Source: Geosiphon pyriformis
Taxonomy: Eukaryota > Glomeromycota > Glomeromycetes > Archaeosporales > Geosiphonaceae
Assembly (NCBI GenBank): GCA_016748015.1
Contig: JAAOMT010000648.1
Span: forward strand, 110,659 to 174,658
Length of the DNA stretch: 64,000 bases
Direction: 5' to 3'
This document shows positions 1 through 11,699 of this stretch, piece by piece. The position numbers were made by a program, and so were the translations under genes. Below the pieces are notes generated by a model. The model saw nothing but the letters and a program-made list of their open reading frames with translations. It ran no database searches and was not told where the DNA came from. The stretch's first letter is position 1; each line of letters starts with the position of its first letter.

Positions 1-900
1 ATGTTTCTTGGAAATTAGCTTCTGTTATTGGTTCAGTTGGATATGTGTTGATCTTTATCTCAACTGGTAATGTTGCTGTTCTACCATATACTAATTTAAA
101 TGGTGTTGCTTGTGTAGTATCTTGTCTCATTGTTCGATAAACAAATAATACTGATGGTATAAACAAATCCCATTCATCTTGGTTTTTTTGACTGATTTTG
201 GCAATTGCTTTACACAATATTCTATTGAATCTTTTAACTAGTCCATTGGTTTGTGGATGATATAGTAATAATAATGGTCTTTTTATCCCAAATCTCTGAC
301 TTAATTCTGTTAATGTTTTATTCACAAAATGAGTTTTTTGATCTGATAGTAGTTCTTTTGGACATCCATGTTAACATATCAAATCTTAATAAACAAATTT
401 GGCAATGGATTCTGCATCTGCTCTTTAAATGGTTTTTGCTTCTGGTCATTTTGTGAGATAGTCCATAGCTACTGCAATATATCTGTTGCTTCTACTGGTG
501 ATTGTTAATGGTCTGACTAAGTCAATTCCAATGTGATCAAATGGTTGTCCTACTTTGATTGATCTTAATAGTTCACTGGATTTTGTTCCACCTCTTCTTT
601 GACAAGCATCACAACTTTGAACATATTGTATAATGTCTGGATACATTGATGGTCAATAGTATCTTTTTCTGGTTCTTTCTATGATTGCTTTTTTATGAAA
701 ATGTCCTGCTGTTGGATCTAAGTGCATGTTAAACAATATTGTTTCTTTTTCTGATTTTGTAATTACTCTGGTTGGTTGGTCTGAATTTCTTCTGTTTTTC
801 TGGTAAAGTATATTTTGATGATTGATGAAATATTTTGATTGCTGTTTTATGTTGTTTTGTTCTTTTTGAGATAATTTCTCCTTGAACGATTGAGTATTTA
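1..900 (-). pseudogene. Element A integrase, partial and broken
   Basis: The conceptual minus-strand protein matches the element B integrase: a zinc-binding CDACQRR segment near 600, then IGIDLVRPLTI with the first catalytic Asp, then a segment corresponding to B's ELIYGRTAILPV at the left edge. The longest clean stretch is 446-646. In-frame stops include a TAA in the conserved motif before HGCPK (about 370), where B has TGA. This suggests an ancestral Arg CGA decaying through TGA. The C-terminal GPY/F module lies outside the window. Confidence 0.8.
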
Positions 901-959
901 TATAATGCTAGAGTTGTTGGTATTTTTGTGTGTTTATCTTTTATTATATTTTTTTTGGG

Positions 960-2290
960 TTGAAATGTTTTTAGATTTGTCTCATTTGCGACAATCCATT
1001 AGCATTTCTATTGTCTTTTTCTTTTTTATAATGTACTGTATAATTGAATGGTGAAAGTTCTATTTTCCATCTGGCATGGCAATTGTCTGCAAATTCTTGT
1101 TTCTGAATTGAAGTCAATTCTTTGTGATCCATATATACTTCAAAATTTTGGCTTAAGTATTCTCTCCATTTGATAACAGCTTAATAGATTGCTAAATGTT
1201 TCAGTGCTGAAGTTCTATAGTTTATTTCAGCTGGACTTAAACTTCTACTGGTGTAAACTATTGGATGCTCTCTTCTGTCAGGTCTTTTCTGTGATAGTAC
1301 TGCTCCCAATGCTTGACCTAATACATCAGTAGTAATGATAAATGGTTTGTTGTGATCTGAATACATTAATATTGGAGCTTGGATAAGCTTTTTTCTCAAT
1401 GTGTCGAATGTTTCTTGTTGAGTTTTAGTCCATTTATACTTAGCATTTTTGGTTTGTAGATGGTGAAATGGCTGAGCTAGTTTAAAAAAGTTCTTGATGA
1501 AGCAGCAATAGTAGCCTGCGAATTCCAAAAATGCCTTTAGTTCTGGCAAATTGGCTGGTACTGAAAAGTTCTTAACTACTTCGATCTTGTTTGAATCTGT
1601 TTTAATTTTGTCTTTGCTCACTACATGTCCCAAAAACTTGAGTTCAGTTTTTCCAAAGAAACATTTGGTTGCATTTAGTTTCAATCCAGCTCTTCTTAAT
1701 CTTTCGAATACTTGTTAGAGATAATGCAAATAATCATCAAATGTTTTTGAGAACACATTGGTATTATTCAAGTATACAACTACCAATTTCCATAGTAATC
1801 CAGTATAGACAATTTTCATGAACTGTTGAAATGTTGCTGAAGCATTCATCAAGCCAAATAACATGACTTCAAACTCAAAATTTTTTTTTCTTGTGATGAA
1901 TGCTGTTTTTTCTTTGTCAGCTGGATCCATGGCTACTTGCCAGTAACTACTATCTAAGTCCAGTGTTGAGAACCATTTATTTTCTCCAAAAGCGTCAAAT
2001 AGTTCTTGGATCTTTGGAGTTAGATAGCTATCACTTTTTGTTACTTCATTCAGTTTCCAGTAGTCTACACAAAAATGGATTTTTCTATTTTTCTTACAGA
2101 CTAGTACTATTGGTGACAACCATAGATTTATTGATGGCTGAATTAGCCTATTGTCAAACATCCAGTTGATTTCTTGACAAATGATCTCATGGCTAGCTGG
2201 TGATACTTTGTATGCTCTTTGTTTAATTGGCATTGCATTTCCAGTCTTGATCTGATGCTGGGTGATGTTGGTTCAGCCAAATTCATTTTT
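960..2290 (-). pseudogene. Element A reverse transcriptase and RNase H
   Basis: The open stretches 1715-2233 and 1181-1684 share one frame. RT motifs visible: PIVLVCKKNRKIHFCVDYWKLN, the catalytic-Asp segment FSTLDLDSSYWQVAMDP, and the active-site box mutated to VVVYLNNTNVFSK (both Asp codons GAT/GAC now AAT/AAC). FLGHVVSKDKI and the RNase H segment FIITTDVLGQALGAVLSQKRP follow. A stop separates the two stretches and another ends the RNase H. Loss of both YxDD aspartates makes the enzyme inactive. Confidence 0.88.
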
Positions 2291-2699
2291 GCTAGCAAAA
2301 ATGTCATTGAAATTGTTGAGTAATATCTTGAGTTGCATTCATTGAAATAGATCTAGATTCCTCATGTTCATCTGTTCCAATTGTTCTGGTTGGAGCAGAT
2401 AACATTCACTTTGTCTGTAGATGGTTTGTAATGTAATATCCACATATCTGCAAAGCTATAGAAAATCTGAAATGTGATTTGGTGGTTGATCCTCAACTTT
2501 AGTGGTTAAATATCCAATAATAGTTCTCTTTAGTATTTCAATAACACTTCCAGTTGTGTTGTAGATAAGAATTTTGATGTTTTTGAGGCTTTTGGCTGAT
2601 ATGTAGAGATTAGTGAATCCAATCTCTTCTGATTCGCAAATAGTGACTTTTGTTTCAAACAACTAAGCCTGATTCTTTACTTCTCTTTTTATAGGTAAC

Positions 2700-3757
2700 A
2701 TATACTGGTCATATGGTGGAATGGAAATTAATTAATGGATTGAAATAATTTCTTCTTTGTTAATAACTTTTTTCTCTGCCATATTAACTGATATGTCTAT
2801 TCTACCTGTTAATTCGAATCCCTATATCCCTTTAGCAGTAATTCTTAATTCTTCTCTGTTTCCCACTGACACTAATTGAGCTATTTTCACCAGAGGTAGG
2901 AATATTGTTTGTGCTATCTTTTTATTTGGCTCTATGATATAGATCTTTTTAGAGTTATTTTGTAGCATAGCAATGATATTTCCTACATACCCTGTATTAA
3001 TTATTTCTCCTCTGATGTTGATTCTTTTTTTTGCTAGACTATTCCTAAATGCTAATTGAACCATGGTTGTTGCTGGGATTTCCAAAGCTATTTTGAGATC
3101 AATACATGTGCGCAAATTTGGTTCCAATTTGATGGCTTTTTTTCCCAGATATCTCAGATTAAACTCTGTGTCAGTATCATGTGTGCATTCTGGCATGATA
3201 CCTTCATTATTATCACTATACCATTTGAGTTCCTGCTCCTTAGATAGATCAGGAAGCACAATATATATTTTGGGGTTTGAATCAGAGTTTGAATCACTGA
3301 TATTTTCATTGCTATTTTGAACAAAGCTGGAATCATTATTTTTATCATCGTTATTGTCAGAGTTTGAATTAGAATTGAAAATTGATTCTGATTCTGATGC
3401 ACAATTGCTGATTGGTTCTTTTTTCTCTGGAATCATGTAGATTATGTATGGTGGTGGATTGTAAATAAAGTCACACTCATTACAATATTGAAAGTCACAT
3501 GGAATTAAACAGTGGTCACATAGTCGAGTGTTGATTTCTTCCAAGCATTGCTCCTGCTCTTCTTTTGTAGGTGCTAGCTCTTGATAATGTTTGTGAAATT
3601 GTTTTGGATTTAGGAGATTTATGACTGGTTTTGGGTCCCAGTTGAGTTCTATAGGTTTAGGTGGGTTATTTTTAATTGTTTTTATCTTTTCTAGTGTTGC
3701 TCCTTTGATTGGTGAGTGCCATTTGCCAGATTTTGTCATTGTTGTGTAAACATCCAT
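2700..3757 (-). pseudogene. Element A dUTPase region between protease and RT
   Basis: A 311-codon open stretch (2822-3757) contains a zinc-ribbon-like LCDHCLIPCDFQYCNECD, an acidic Ser/Asn/Asp-rich linker, then trimeric-type dUTPase motifs. These are FNLRYLG (motif 1), NSLAKKRINIRG (motif 2), GEIINTGY (motif 3, normally with an Asp where this copy has Asn), KIAQLV (motif 4) and GI-stop-GFELTGR (motif 5, with a TAG where B has Gln). Trimeric dUTPases hydrolyse dUTP to dUMP and pyrophosphate. The Asn in motif 3 and the stop in motif 5 imply loss of function. Element B supplies the better-preserved copy. Confidence 0.82.
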
Positions 3758-3759
3758 CT

Positions 3760-4080
3760 AGACATTTGATGGCTCATCTCCAAGCAGTGTCTATGGGCAT
3801 TCTTTTCCTTACCCAGTCACTTATATTAACATAATTTATCACACATTTTTCTTCGCCCAGGAATGTTATTCCACATTTCTTTATTTAGAAGAGTTTCTCT
3901 ACAAGCCAAGCATGATTCATTGTCCCATTTCCCAATCCATTTTGGTCTTTCAAAGCATTTAATGATGCATAGATGGCAGTAAAATTTTGTTGCTAAAATG
4001 TATTCCTCATCATTGCCACAACAAGCACCCATTAATGACAATTTTTTGCTGCAATCGATGCATACCAGTTTTGGGTGGCA
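3760..4080 (-). pseudogene. Element A Cys-rich (putative zinc-binding) domain
   Basis: The open stretch 3826-4041 encodes CC, then YCHLCI, SCLACRETLL and CDKLC: four CxxC or CC-type pairs in about 70 residues. The same array occurs in element B at 22690-22950. I do not recognise the family. Spacing suggests one or two zinc ribbons, possibly nucleic-acid binding. It lies between protease and dUTPase in the same polyprotein frame. Confidence 0.6.
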
Positions 4081-4295
4081 ATAAGTGAATTAGTGGAGTG
4101 TAGTATAAGAATTATAAGTGGAGTTGCTGTCGGTTATTGGTTCTTCTTCTTTCCCCTTTTCTTTTCCCTTTTTGTCTTCTTTCCATTCCTAATTTATTTG
4201 TTCTTCCTGGTCATTGTCAGTTTCTCAGGCTTGGTCAGCTTTCCAGATAAATTCTTTGCTCTGCTTTCTTTTACTGTTATTGTCCCATAAAGATA

Positions 4296-4811
4296 TTAGC
4301 AGCAGTTTATTGTGTTTGGTATCAGCCCAAAAAACTTGGTAGGCTTCCCAGATAGGTTTTTTCTCCTCTTCCTCGAATTCAATAAGTGAAGTTTTCGAAT
4401 TGGTGGTCTTGAAATGGCCACATGTGGCTGGTACACATGTATATTAGCCGTTCTGGCTAATTTGAAGCTTCTGCATATTTCAATCAAGCAATGCGTTGGT
4501 TTTGGATAGCCAATCATTCCCAACAAGTGCTTGGTATTGGGTGGTTTCCATGACCAGTACTTTGATTGAGACCATAATACCATTAACTTTGATAGGGAAG
4601 TTATTGATTTCACCAATAGGAGTTTTTGTTGCTCTATTAGCAGTTATAATTCTGGTGCTGGCAGTACAATCAACTTAGTAACTTAATTGGTCCATGAGTT
4701 GTTTTGTAATGATGTTGTCAGCTGATCCACTGTCTAGAATCAGTTTGATGGAGTGGCTATCAACTTTGGCATTAATATACATGGTCATAATAAGTTTTTC
4801 TTCTAGAGCGG
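4296..4811 (-). pseudogene. Element A aspartic protease
   Basis: The minus-strand protein has IKLILDSGSADNIIT, the retropepsin active-site DSG, followed by a QALVGNDWLSK segment typical of the C-terminal half of Ty3-like proteases. One stop follows QLMDQLSY. The catalytic Asp is retained here, unlike in B and C (both LNS). The N-terminal end is abruptly cut at 4811 by the nested solo LTR. Confidence 0.78.
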
Positions 4812-5794
4812 TGTTACCGGAGGTTTTTGGTCTCTTTTCTGTAATGTTGTTGATACTTATTTGCTGTGAATTCACGTTTTCTGAATGTGGTTGAACCTCC
4901 AGTAACTGAATTTATCTTCAAATTATCTCCTATAATTTGAACTTGCTGGGCTTATGAGTGGAATGGCCAATTCCATGCCAGTTGCTTTTTGTAGTTACGT
5001 TGTAGTAAACGTCAACTCTTTCCCAGGTATTGCTCGTCTGGAAGCTTACTAAAAATGTGTAGTTACTTTGCTGTGAAAGTCAACTCTTCTACAGGAATCT
5101 CGTCTGTAGGCTACCTTAATGATTGTAATAAGAAAAGAAAGAAAAATAAAAGAAATGTAAAAGAAATAGAATTTTGTCGAGGGAAACGTTTTCTATCCAG
5201 ACCTGGAGTCACTAACAGTTTACTGAAATTGGTAGCTAATCAATTTCGAAATGTTAGTTGGGTTTTGGGGATTTTCTAAGTACAATAATTAAAGAATTTG
5301 GTTTCTCGAATTATTTGATATTTATTTCTTTTTTTTGTGTGTATAGGAACGGTTTTAAGAGATAAATCTAAAGTAAGATACATTTTCTCGAAGAGAGAAG
5401 CTCTTCTTTTATACAACTTGTTATAACACTATTCTATGAACTTGAACTTTGCTATTTTCTACAATTTCACTGAACTAAAGATACATTTTGGCGAACTACA
5501 AGTTATTTCAGCAAACTATTAGATATTTCGGTGAACTATCAATTATTTCTACAAATTTCTACAAATTTCGGTGAACTTCTGAATGTTACATAGTTCGGGG
5601 TGTTGTATGATTGGTCATCGCAATTAGGTTACATTTGTGTTGTGTACAATTTGGGTTATTAATTAAATGATAATTTCAGACATTTTTTGCTAATGTAATA
5701 AGTGATAATTTGAAATGATAATATATGCTAATTAATGATAGGAATTATAAGATAGTTTCATGCTAAATAATATCTCTAATTTCATCTGGTAACA
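4812..5794. mobile_element. Solo LTR of another LTR family inside element A
   Basis: This 983-bp block starts TGTTACCGG and ends CTGGTAACA, the TGTT...AACA termini used by the other LTRs here. It interrupts element A exactly between gag and protease: the segment ending PLFSG resumes as EEKL. It is flanked by GCGG (4808-4811) and GCAG (5795-5798), a 4-bp duplication with one G/A difference. No PBS, coding domain or second LTR is present, so it is read as a solo LTR. It contains repeated phrases such as TTTCGGTGAACT near 5500-5580. Orientation cannot be decided. Confidence 0.7.
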
Positions 5795-5798
5795 GCAG

Positions 5799-8094
5799 TT
5801 CCACTAAATAATGGCATGGTCGACAATTCTTCGAGTTTAAATGGGAAGATGGTGTTCAGTAATTTGTTCTCGGTAATAATAGCTGGCAGAATGTTGTTGG
5901 TAAATGTTGGTTGTTGGTTGGTCTTCAGATTATTGGGTTGGGTGTCTTTTGTGGTAACCAAGAGACTTAAATAGTTTTGGGAATTTGGGTTTTGGACATA
6001 TCTGGTGCCTGAATTCCATTGTCAAGATTCTGCTGGTCATGTGGAAGAACTGGGAATCAGTTGGTGAACTACTATCAACAATCTCTAACTTTGTTGAATT
6101 AATCTTGGTCTTTGGGTTTCATTTTGAGGTAAGTTCTGTGACAGTGTTTGAATTTGTTGGGACTGATAGATTACCTGAGGCTGTGGCTAATAAATAGGTT
6201 GTGACTGCGGCTGATAAATTGTTGGTGTCATCAGTTGATAAATTGGCACTTGATATACTGGTGAATGATAAAGTGACTGCTGTGTCATAGATATGTAATT
6301 CTAATAATATGGCTCTGAGTTTAGTAGGTTATTCGAAATTTGAAACTGGCAATCGGGATTTCAATATTGATTTTCTGATCATTAGTTATTTAAGTGATGG
6401 CAGCAATCAATTTGTAGGTGTTCTTGTTTACCACAATAGTGGCAAACATGCATTTTTTGTTGCCACTGTTGATTGGTCGACGATAATAGACATGACTAAT
6501 TCTGAAAACAATTTGTGTTTTCAGAATTATTGTGTTGTTGTGGTGGTTAATAAATTGTGCGATTGTCAGCTAAGTATCTCTTTAATTTCTGATTGATGGA
6601 ATCACTAAATTGTTTCAATTTGGAATTCAATTCAGATGGTCCATTTATTACTAGGTTAATAGCTTGGGCATGGTTAGCTTCGAGTTTAGCAGCTTCAAAA
6701 TCTTGGGCATTTGTGATGGCTGCTTGCAAATCAATAGGATGCAATGGACGTACATGTTATAAGATGCTACTGTGTAATCCATGAATAAACTGATTTAGGA
6801 TCTGGACTACTGTGAAATAATTGGTGTCGATGGTTTGGATCTGGTGCAAATTCTTGTGGAAGCATCCTAAGTAAGTAGTAACTGCTTCATTTTTTCTTTG
6901 TTTAATGGTAGTAAATGTGTTTGCTAGTCTATTAATGCTGTTATTATTGCTGAAGTATCTTAAGAACTCAATTTTGAATGCATTAAAATTTTGGGGTTTG
7001 TTGACCAGACTTTGGTACCATAAATCAGCAGTATCCTGGAAAAAATATGGGATGGCTTGCATGGCTCTGGCATTATTTCATCTATTAGTTGCAATGGCTT
7101 TCTCTACATTATTTAGCCATACTTGGGCATCGTCCTTTTTGCCAGTGAATTTTTTGAGTTTGGCTATTGGTGCATATGCCATTGGATCTAAGTTGGGATG
7201 TGATTGCTGTTGAATTTGTTGTTGAGGTAGCAGTTATGGCTGTTGTTGCTATTAGGCATTTGGTAAAACTGGAGATAAGTGCTAATTAATTACATCGGGG
7301 TTTTGATTATTCTGATTTTCCAGAGTTTGATTAACCGGAGTTTTAATTTCTGAATGTTCTAAGATCAAGTTTTGCTTATTAACTTTCCAATCACTACTTT
7401 TTTTTTCCTCAGAGTCAGTTATTTCCCAAGAACTAACAGCTCCAAAATCTGGTTGTGGTGGTGATAATTGAATTTCTGATGGCATTGGAGATTGTAATTT
7501 AAATCTCTCGAAATAATCACCATATGTTCTTAATAACTCTGTCTTCTTTTGTTTACTTTGGAATGGGATTCTGTTTAGTGGCGTTGTCGCACTTGTTGTA
7601 GCTGTGTTTATTATATTGATAGTGCTTCTGGGTGTGTGGTAATATGATAGATTAACAGGTGAATCAAACCTTTGTTTCTTCCAAGTGGGTAGTTGGATTT
7701 GCTTTGGTGTTCCTGCTGGTGTTTGTAGTCTTCCTTTGTCTTTGTCTGCAAAAGTAATAAGAAATCTCTGTTTGGTGTATTTTTCAATTTTCCTGTTTAT
7801 TTCTGTAATTAGAAGTGCAAATAGGTAATTTTGTGGAAGGGTGGTGCTTTGGAGTAATTCACTGAAGAAGTTGTTGAAGGTGAATTCTGGATTTCTTTGG
7901 TCTCTTAAGTGATATACTATTCTTTCATTAACATAGCAATTGAAAGCTAATTCAGTTGGCCAACTATTATTTGTTAATTCAAGATGAGTGTGATAGTATT
8001 GAAATAAAGATTTTGCAAATCCTAAATAGTTTGTTCCTATTTCTTCAGATTCTGCCACTGTTTGGATGATTATGGTTGGTGCTGTTCTCTATAG
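5799..8094 (-). pseudogene. Element A gag
   Basis: The open stretches 7282-8058, 6757-7062 and 6547-6744 share one frame. The protein starts VAESEEIGTNYLGFAKSLF, continues through a capsid-like part (IPYFFQDTADLWYQSL, FLRYFSNNNSINRLANTF) and ends in a CHYCGKQ zinc-knuckle remnant near 6450 and a Gln-rich linker. No in-frame ATG precedes it: the frame opens at an ATA just after the PBS, as in element B. Stops are mostly where B has Gln, Trp or Arg. Confidence 0.78.
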
Positions 8095-8102
8095 GATTAT
8101 AT

Positions 8103-8120
8103 CTTATAGGGAGCACCAAA
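8103..8120 (-). promoter_or_regulatory. Primer-binding site of element A
   Basis: Directly inside the 5' LTR the minus strand reads TTTGGTGCTCCCTATAAG. The TGGTGCTCCCT core is shared with elements B and C and begins with TGG, the complement of a tRNA CCA end. The priming tRNA was not identified. Confidence 0.65.
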
Positions 8121-9001
8121 TGTTACAGATGATTATTTGGGGTCTCAAATCAAATAACAAATCCATAACTTGGTGCTCAATATCTTGACAATACTAGTAA
8201 TACTGGTACATTGGTTGTATTTGAAGGTTTTAGAGTTGAGTTTTTTGTATAATAAACAAAAATTCAATGATGATGTAGTTGGTTGGTGAGTTGTATTCCC
8301 AATTTATGTCTTCAGCTTGGTGGCCAGTTTATTCTGACAGTCATGCCCTTCTGATAAGCTATCTATTAATATATATATAATTTTACCCTTATTTCTGGGT
8401 CTTTTACCAGGCTATCCATGACATCAATTACTCAGCACTTTAATCTTTAATCAGTTAGTATACTACAGTAAAAATCAAAGAAAGAAAAAAATAAAAAAAA
8501 ATAAAAAAATGAGCCAAGGTGTGCATGTTAGTATTTCATCAATAGCCATAATCAAGAGCTATTGTTCTAGCATGGTTAAGTATTAATTACTATCAACATA
8601 AAGTGTTGATAGTGGGGAGTAGATTTGGATAGTGAATGATTTATTTATTTTAATATTTGTGGATAGAAGATTTCTTACTAAAAATTTTTTTTTTCTACTT
8701 CTAATATTACTACTATATATACATAATTGATGTTCTACAAGATTGTTCACATTCCCAAGCAATGTGCTATAATTTCTTGAGCAATGCTCATATTGCTGAG
8801 TGATGTGCCCTAATTTTCTAACATTGCTCCACATTGCTGAGCAATGTGCTGTGTTTTCTGACATTGCTCCATATTGTTGAGCAATGTGTCATGATTTCTA
8901 TCATTGCTCTACATTGTTGAGCAATGTGCTTACGTGCTACATACTATTCACTTATTGGTCTACTATTCTCTCTATATCTGTTTTTTTTTTTATGAGTAAC
9001 A
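8121..9001 (-). repeat. 5' LTR of element A (881 bp)
   Basis: Read on the minus strand it begins TGTTACTCATA and ends ATCTGTAACA. Its downstream half matches the LTRs of element B (AGCACCAAGTTA, GGTCTTTTACC and TACTTAACCATGC blocks). Its upstream part differs completely from B and holds a 40-bp tandem array (8741-8930). The outer end abuts the LINE endonuclease coding frame at 9002. Confidence 0.88.
8741..8930. repeat. 40-bp palindromic tandem array in the LTR of element A
   Basis: About 4.75 copies with an exact 40-bp period (8741, 8781, 8821, 8861, 8901). Each carries a degenerate palindrome whose clearest form is ACATTGCTGAGCAATGT: 8-bp arms around one base. The sequence between palindromes is A/T-rich (TTTTCT). 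The position corresponds to U3, upstream of the expected transcription start. Confidence 0.85.
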
Positions 9002-9872
9002 ACAGAGTGCTGAGAAGATTATTGATTACATTTTTGTGAGCAAGAGTTTGTTATTTGCAGTAGCCAGTCATAAAATTGTTTCTGTTTCTGATTTTTTTAA
9101 CACCGATTATAATGCTGTTTTGGTTTCAGTTGGTCTGGAGGGTCTCTTAGATGCCCAGTTCAATGATGTTCATATGCAGACTAATAAGGATAAGTGGAAG
9201 TTCAAGATCAAGAATATAAATACTGATAAGTGGTCATGCTTTAGAGAATGTTTGTTAATCAAGTTCTTAGAAAATATAGATGTGTTCAATAATACAAAGA
9301 ATAATAGAAATTTGGATGCTATGTAAAAAATTCTTAAGGAGGTGGTTATAAGCTCAGCTAATAATGTGTTTTTTAGACACTAGTTTAGTGAGTTTAATTG
9401 TTCAAAAAATAAGCAGTTTTCAAAGTTCTTTAAGTTAAAATTGTTGATGGCCAAGTTGGTAAAGTGTTTGAGCTCAGATCAGGAATCAAAAACTGTTTAT
9501 CTCTTTAATATGTGGTCTACTATTGATAGTAAGGGGGTCTTCAAAGCATACACAATGTTTGATAATAGTAAAAGCAGAGAGAGCATTTTACAGCACTTGT
9601 TGGGAGTCAAAAAATTGTACCAAAAGTCCAAATATTATGAGTCTAAGATTACCAGAGACATTTCAATCAAAAAAGCAATAGACAAACATATGGAGAACTT
9701 TAGCTCCAACAAAGAACATATGATCAAAAGTGTTTTGAAAAGGCCATTTAGGAAGATGGTGCTAAACCATTTAATAGTGAATAATGAATTAATTTTGGAA
9801 TCTAAGGAAGTAAAATCTGCTGTTGATGTTATCATAGAAAAATAGACAAGAAAACAAATTGCTCTCAATTTT

Positions 9873-11636
9873 TTGCCTGTTCATTGGTCTAATCAGTATG
9901 CCCCTTTAAACTATGTTTGTGATAATGCATTTTCAGATATCATGAAAGTGATTGAATTGGATGAGTTTCTCTTAGTGGTCAAAAAACTGTCTAATAAAAA
10001 AACTGCTGGCATTTCTGGTATTCCTAATGAGCTTTGGAAGCATGGAGATACTTAGGTTCTGGGTGGTTTGTTGGATATTCTCAATGCATGTTTAAAATTG
10101 GGTGCAGTTTTTTTACAGTGAAAGCAAGCCTAAATTTCCATGATACCAAAGCTGTATGATTGAGAAGATATACTTACCAATACCAGACCTATAACTTTAA
10201 TTAAGACAACCAGGAAGATACTGTCTAAGGTTTTTTCTGACAGGATATCTCTGGCTTGCAGTGAGTTTAATGTCTTTTGTGGAGATAATTTCTTAGTTTT
10301 AAAAAGCATGTCTACTCAAACTCCAATTTTTACTATTGGCTCTATTGTTAAGAATGCACTTAAAAAGAACAGGAAGTTATAATTAGTACTTTAGAATATG
10401 CGAAAGGCTTACGACTTAGTTAGATGGTCCTATTTGTGGAACAGTTTAACTAGGATCAAGATGTGCCCTCATTTTATTAAGTTTTTTAGAAGCATACACA
10501 ATAATCAGACCAACCAAGTAATGATAGACTTTGGACTCACTAATGAATATATGATTTATGATAGGTTGGATCAAGAGGAAGTTTTTTTACTATTGTTGTG
10601 GAGAATCTTTTATGATTCTCTGCTTTGTGAAATTAAAAGGCATGAGCAATTATGTGGTTATAGATTGAATTTGAAGTTTTTCACAAAGTCCAGTAGAGCT
10701 AACCCTAAGGGTGGCAAAACTTTTTTTTTTGTGGCTGGTGCCTTTGTGGATGACACTATTTGGGTTGAAAATTGTCTGGTGGCCACACAATACATTTTGG
10801 ATATTGCGAGTGAATTTTTTTTGATTAATAACATTGCTATTAACACTGACAAAACAATTATCATTCCTATTAATCAAGAGGCCAGAAAAGTTTCACTGTT
10901 CATTAGTGGCTCTAAAATCTCCATTGTCAAAAAGGATAAATTCTACCAATACTTAAGAATTTTTTTTTTTATAAATGGCCTGTTAAAGCCAAGTTTGGCC
11001 AAAGCTCATTCAGATATCAAGTTTTTTTCAAATGTGGTTTTAAGAAAAGCCATCACTGAAAAGCAGTTTTTATATTTGGTTTTTGCTGTTCTGCAGCCCA
11101 TTATTGATTATAGACTACAGTTCAGTTGTGTTTTCAAGAGTATATGTAAGAAGTAAGACAAAATATTGAGAAAAAAATTAAAGCTCAAGGCCAATCTATC
11201 CAAGAATTTTTTGAATAAGGCTTTGTATCATCTGGAGCTATATAGTTTGAGAACTTTTGAACAAGTACTGACTGAAAATCTATTGGCTGGCTTAGTTGTG
11301 TTCACTAATGCTGGTGGAATTCTCAGTGAATTATTTGAGCACAGAGCCATGGAGTTGCAGGCCACTAGCTGGATGCCTTGGCACCCTCTTCAAGTTCTGA
11401 TTAAGTTGCTGATTAATTTTATGAATTGTTTTTTGGCTGGTGTAACACATGCTCTCAAATTGTGCAACCTATTATTGAGTGGTGATCTGTCTGATGTTTT
11501 TCAGGTCAGGAATGATATTGCAGTCTTGGATGTACTTGGTTTTGAGTCTTATTTGGACATGGTGAAATCTCTTAAAAAATATGACATTGTGTTTGCAAAC
11601 CAGCTTTTAAACAGACATGGCACATGTTTTATGTGA
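9873..11636 (+). pseudogene. LINE 1 reverse transcriptase
   Basis: One frame interrupted by stops. Visible are KKTAGISGIPNELWK, the motif A region MRKAYDLVRWSYLW, the motif B region DQEEVFLLLLWRIFYDSLL and the catalytic box GAFVDDTIWVENC (FVDD), then INTDKTIII and a thumb region. The YxDD-type aspartates survive. Many stops make the protein untranslatable as a whole. The linker upstream (9441-9845) corresponds to the segment between endonuclease and RT in copy 2. Confidence 0.88.
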
Positions 11637-11699
11637 AACACTTTTCATAAGTAAAAAAAGCTGGACCCTAAAGACCTAGTTTCTGTCTGGTTTGTTTCT

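Larger units (their letters stand above)
1..9001 (-). mobile_element. Element A: Ty3-like LTR retrotransposon with dUTPase, 5' part only, defective
   Basis: Read on the minus strand the order is 5' LTR, primer-binding site, gag with a CCHC knuckle, protease, Cys-rich region, dUTPase, reverse transcriptase, RNase H and integrase. The window starts inside the integrase, so the 3' end and 3' LTR are not visible. PR-RT-RH-IN order places it with Ty3/gypsy elements. Its proteins are close to those of element B (19.5-28 kb), roughly three quarters identical by eye in the dUTPase region. Stops are scattered in every domain and the RT active site reads YLNN instead of YLDD, so it is dead. It was inserted into the plus-strand LINE that begins at 9002, and it carries a nested solo LTR at 4812-5794. 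Confidence 0.9.

Noticed and set aside
3056-3320. Plus-strand ORFs opposite the element A dUTPase
   Set aside because: They are antisense shadows of the dUTPase reading frame, with no motif of their own.
8741-8930. Possible CRISPR-like array
   Set aside because: The repeats are contiguous 40-bp tandem units inside an LTR of a eukaryotic retrotransposon, with no unique spacers and no cas genes.
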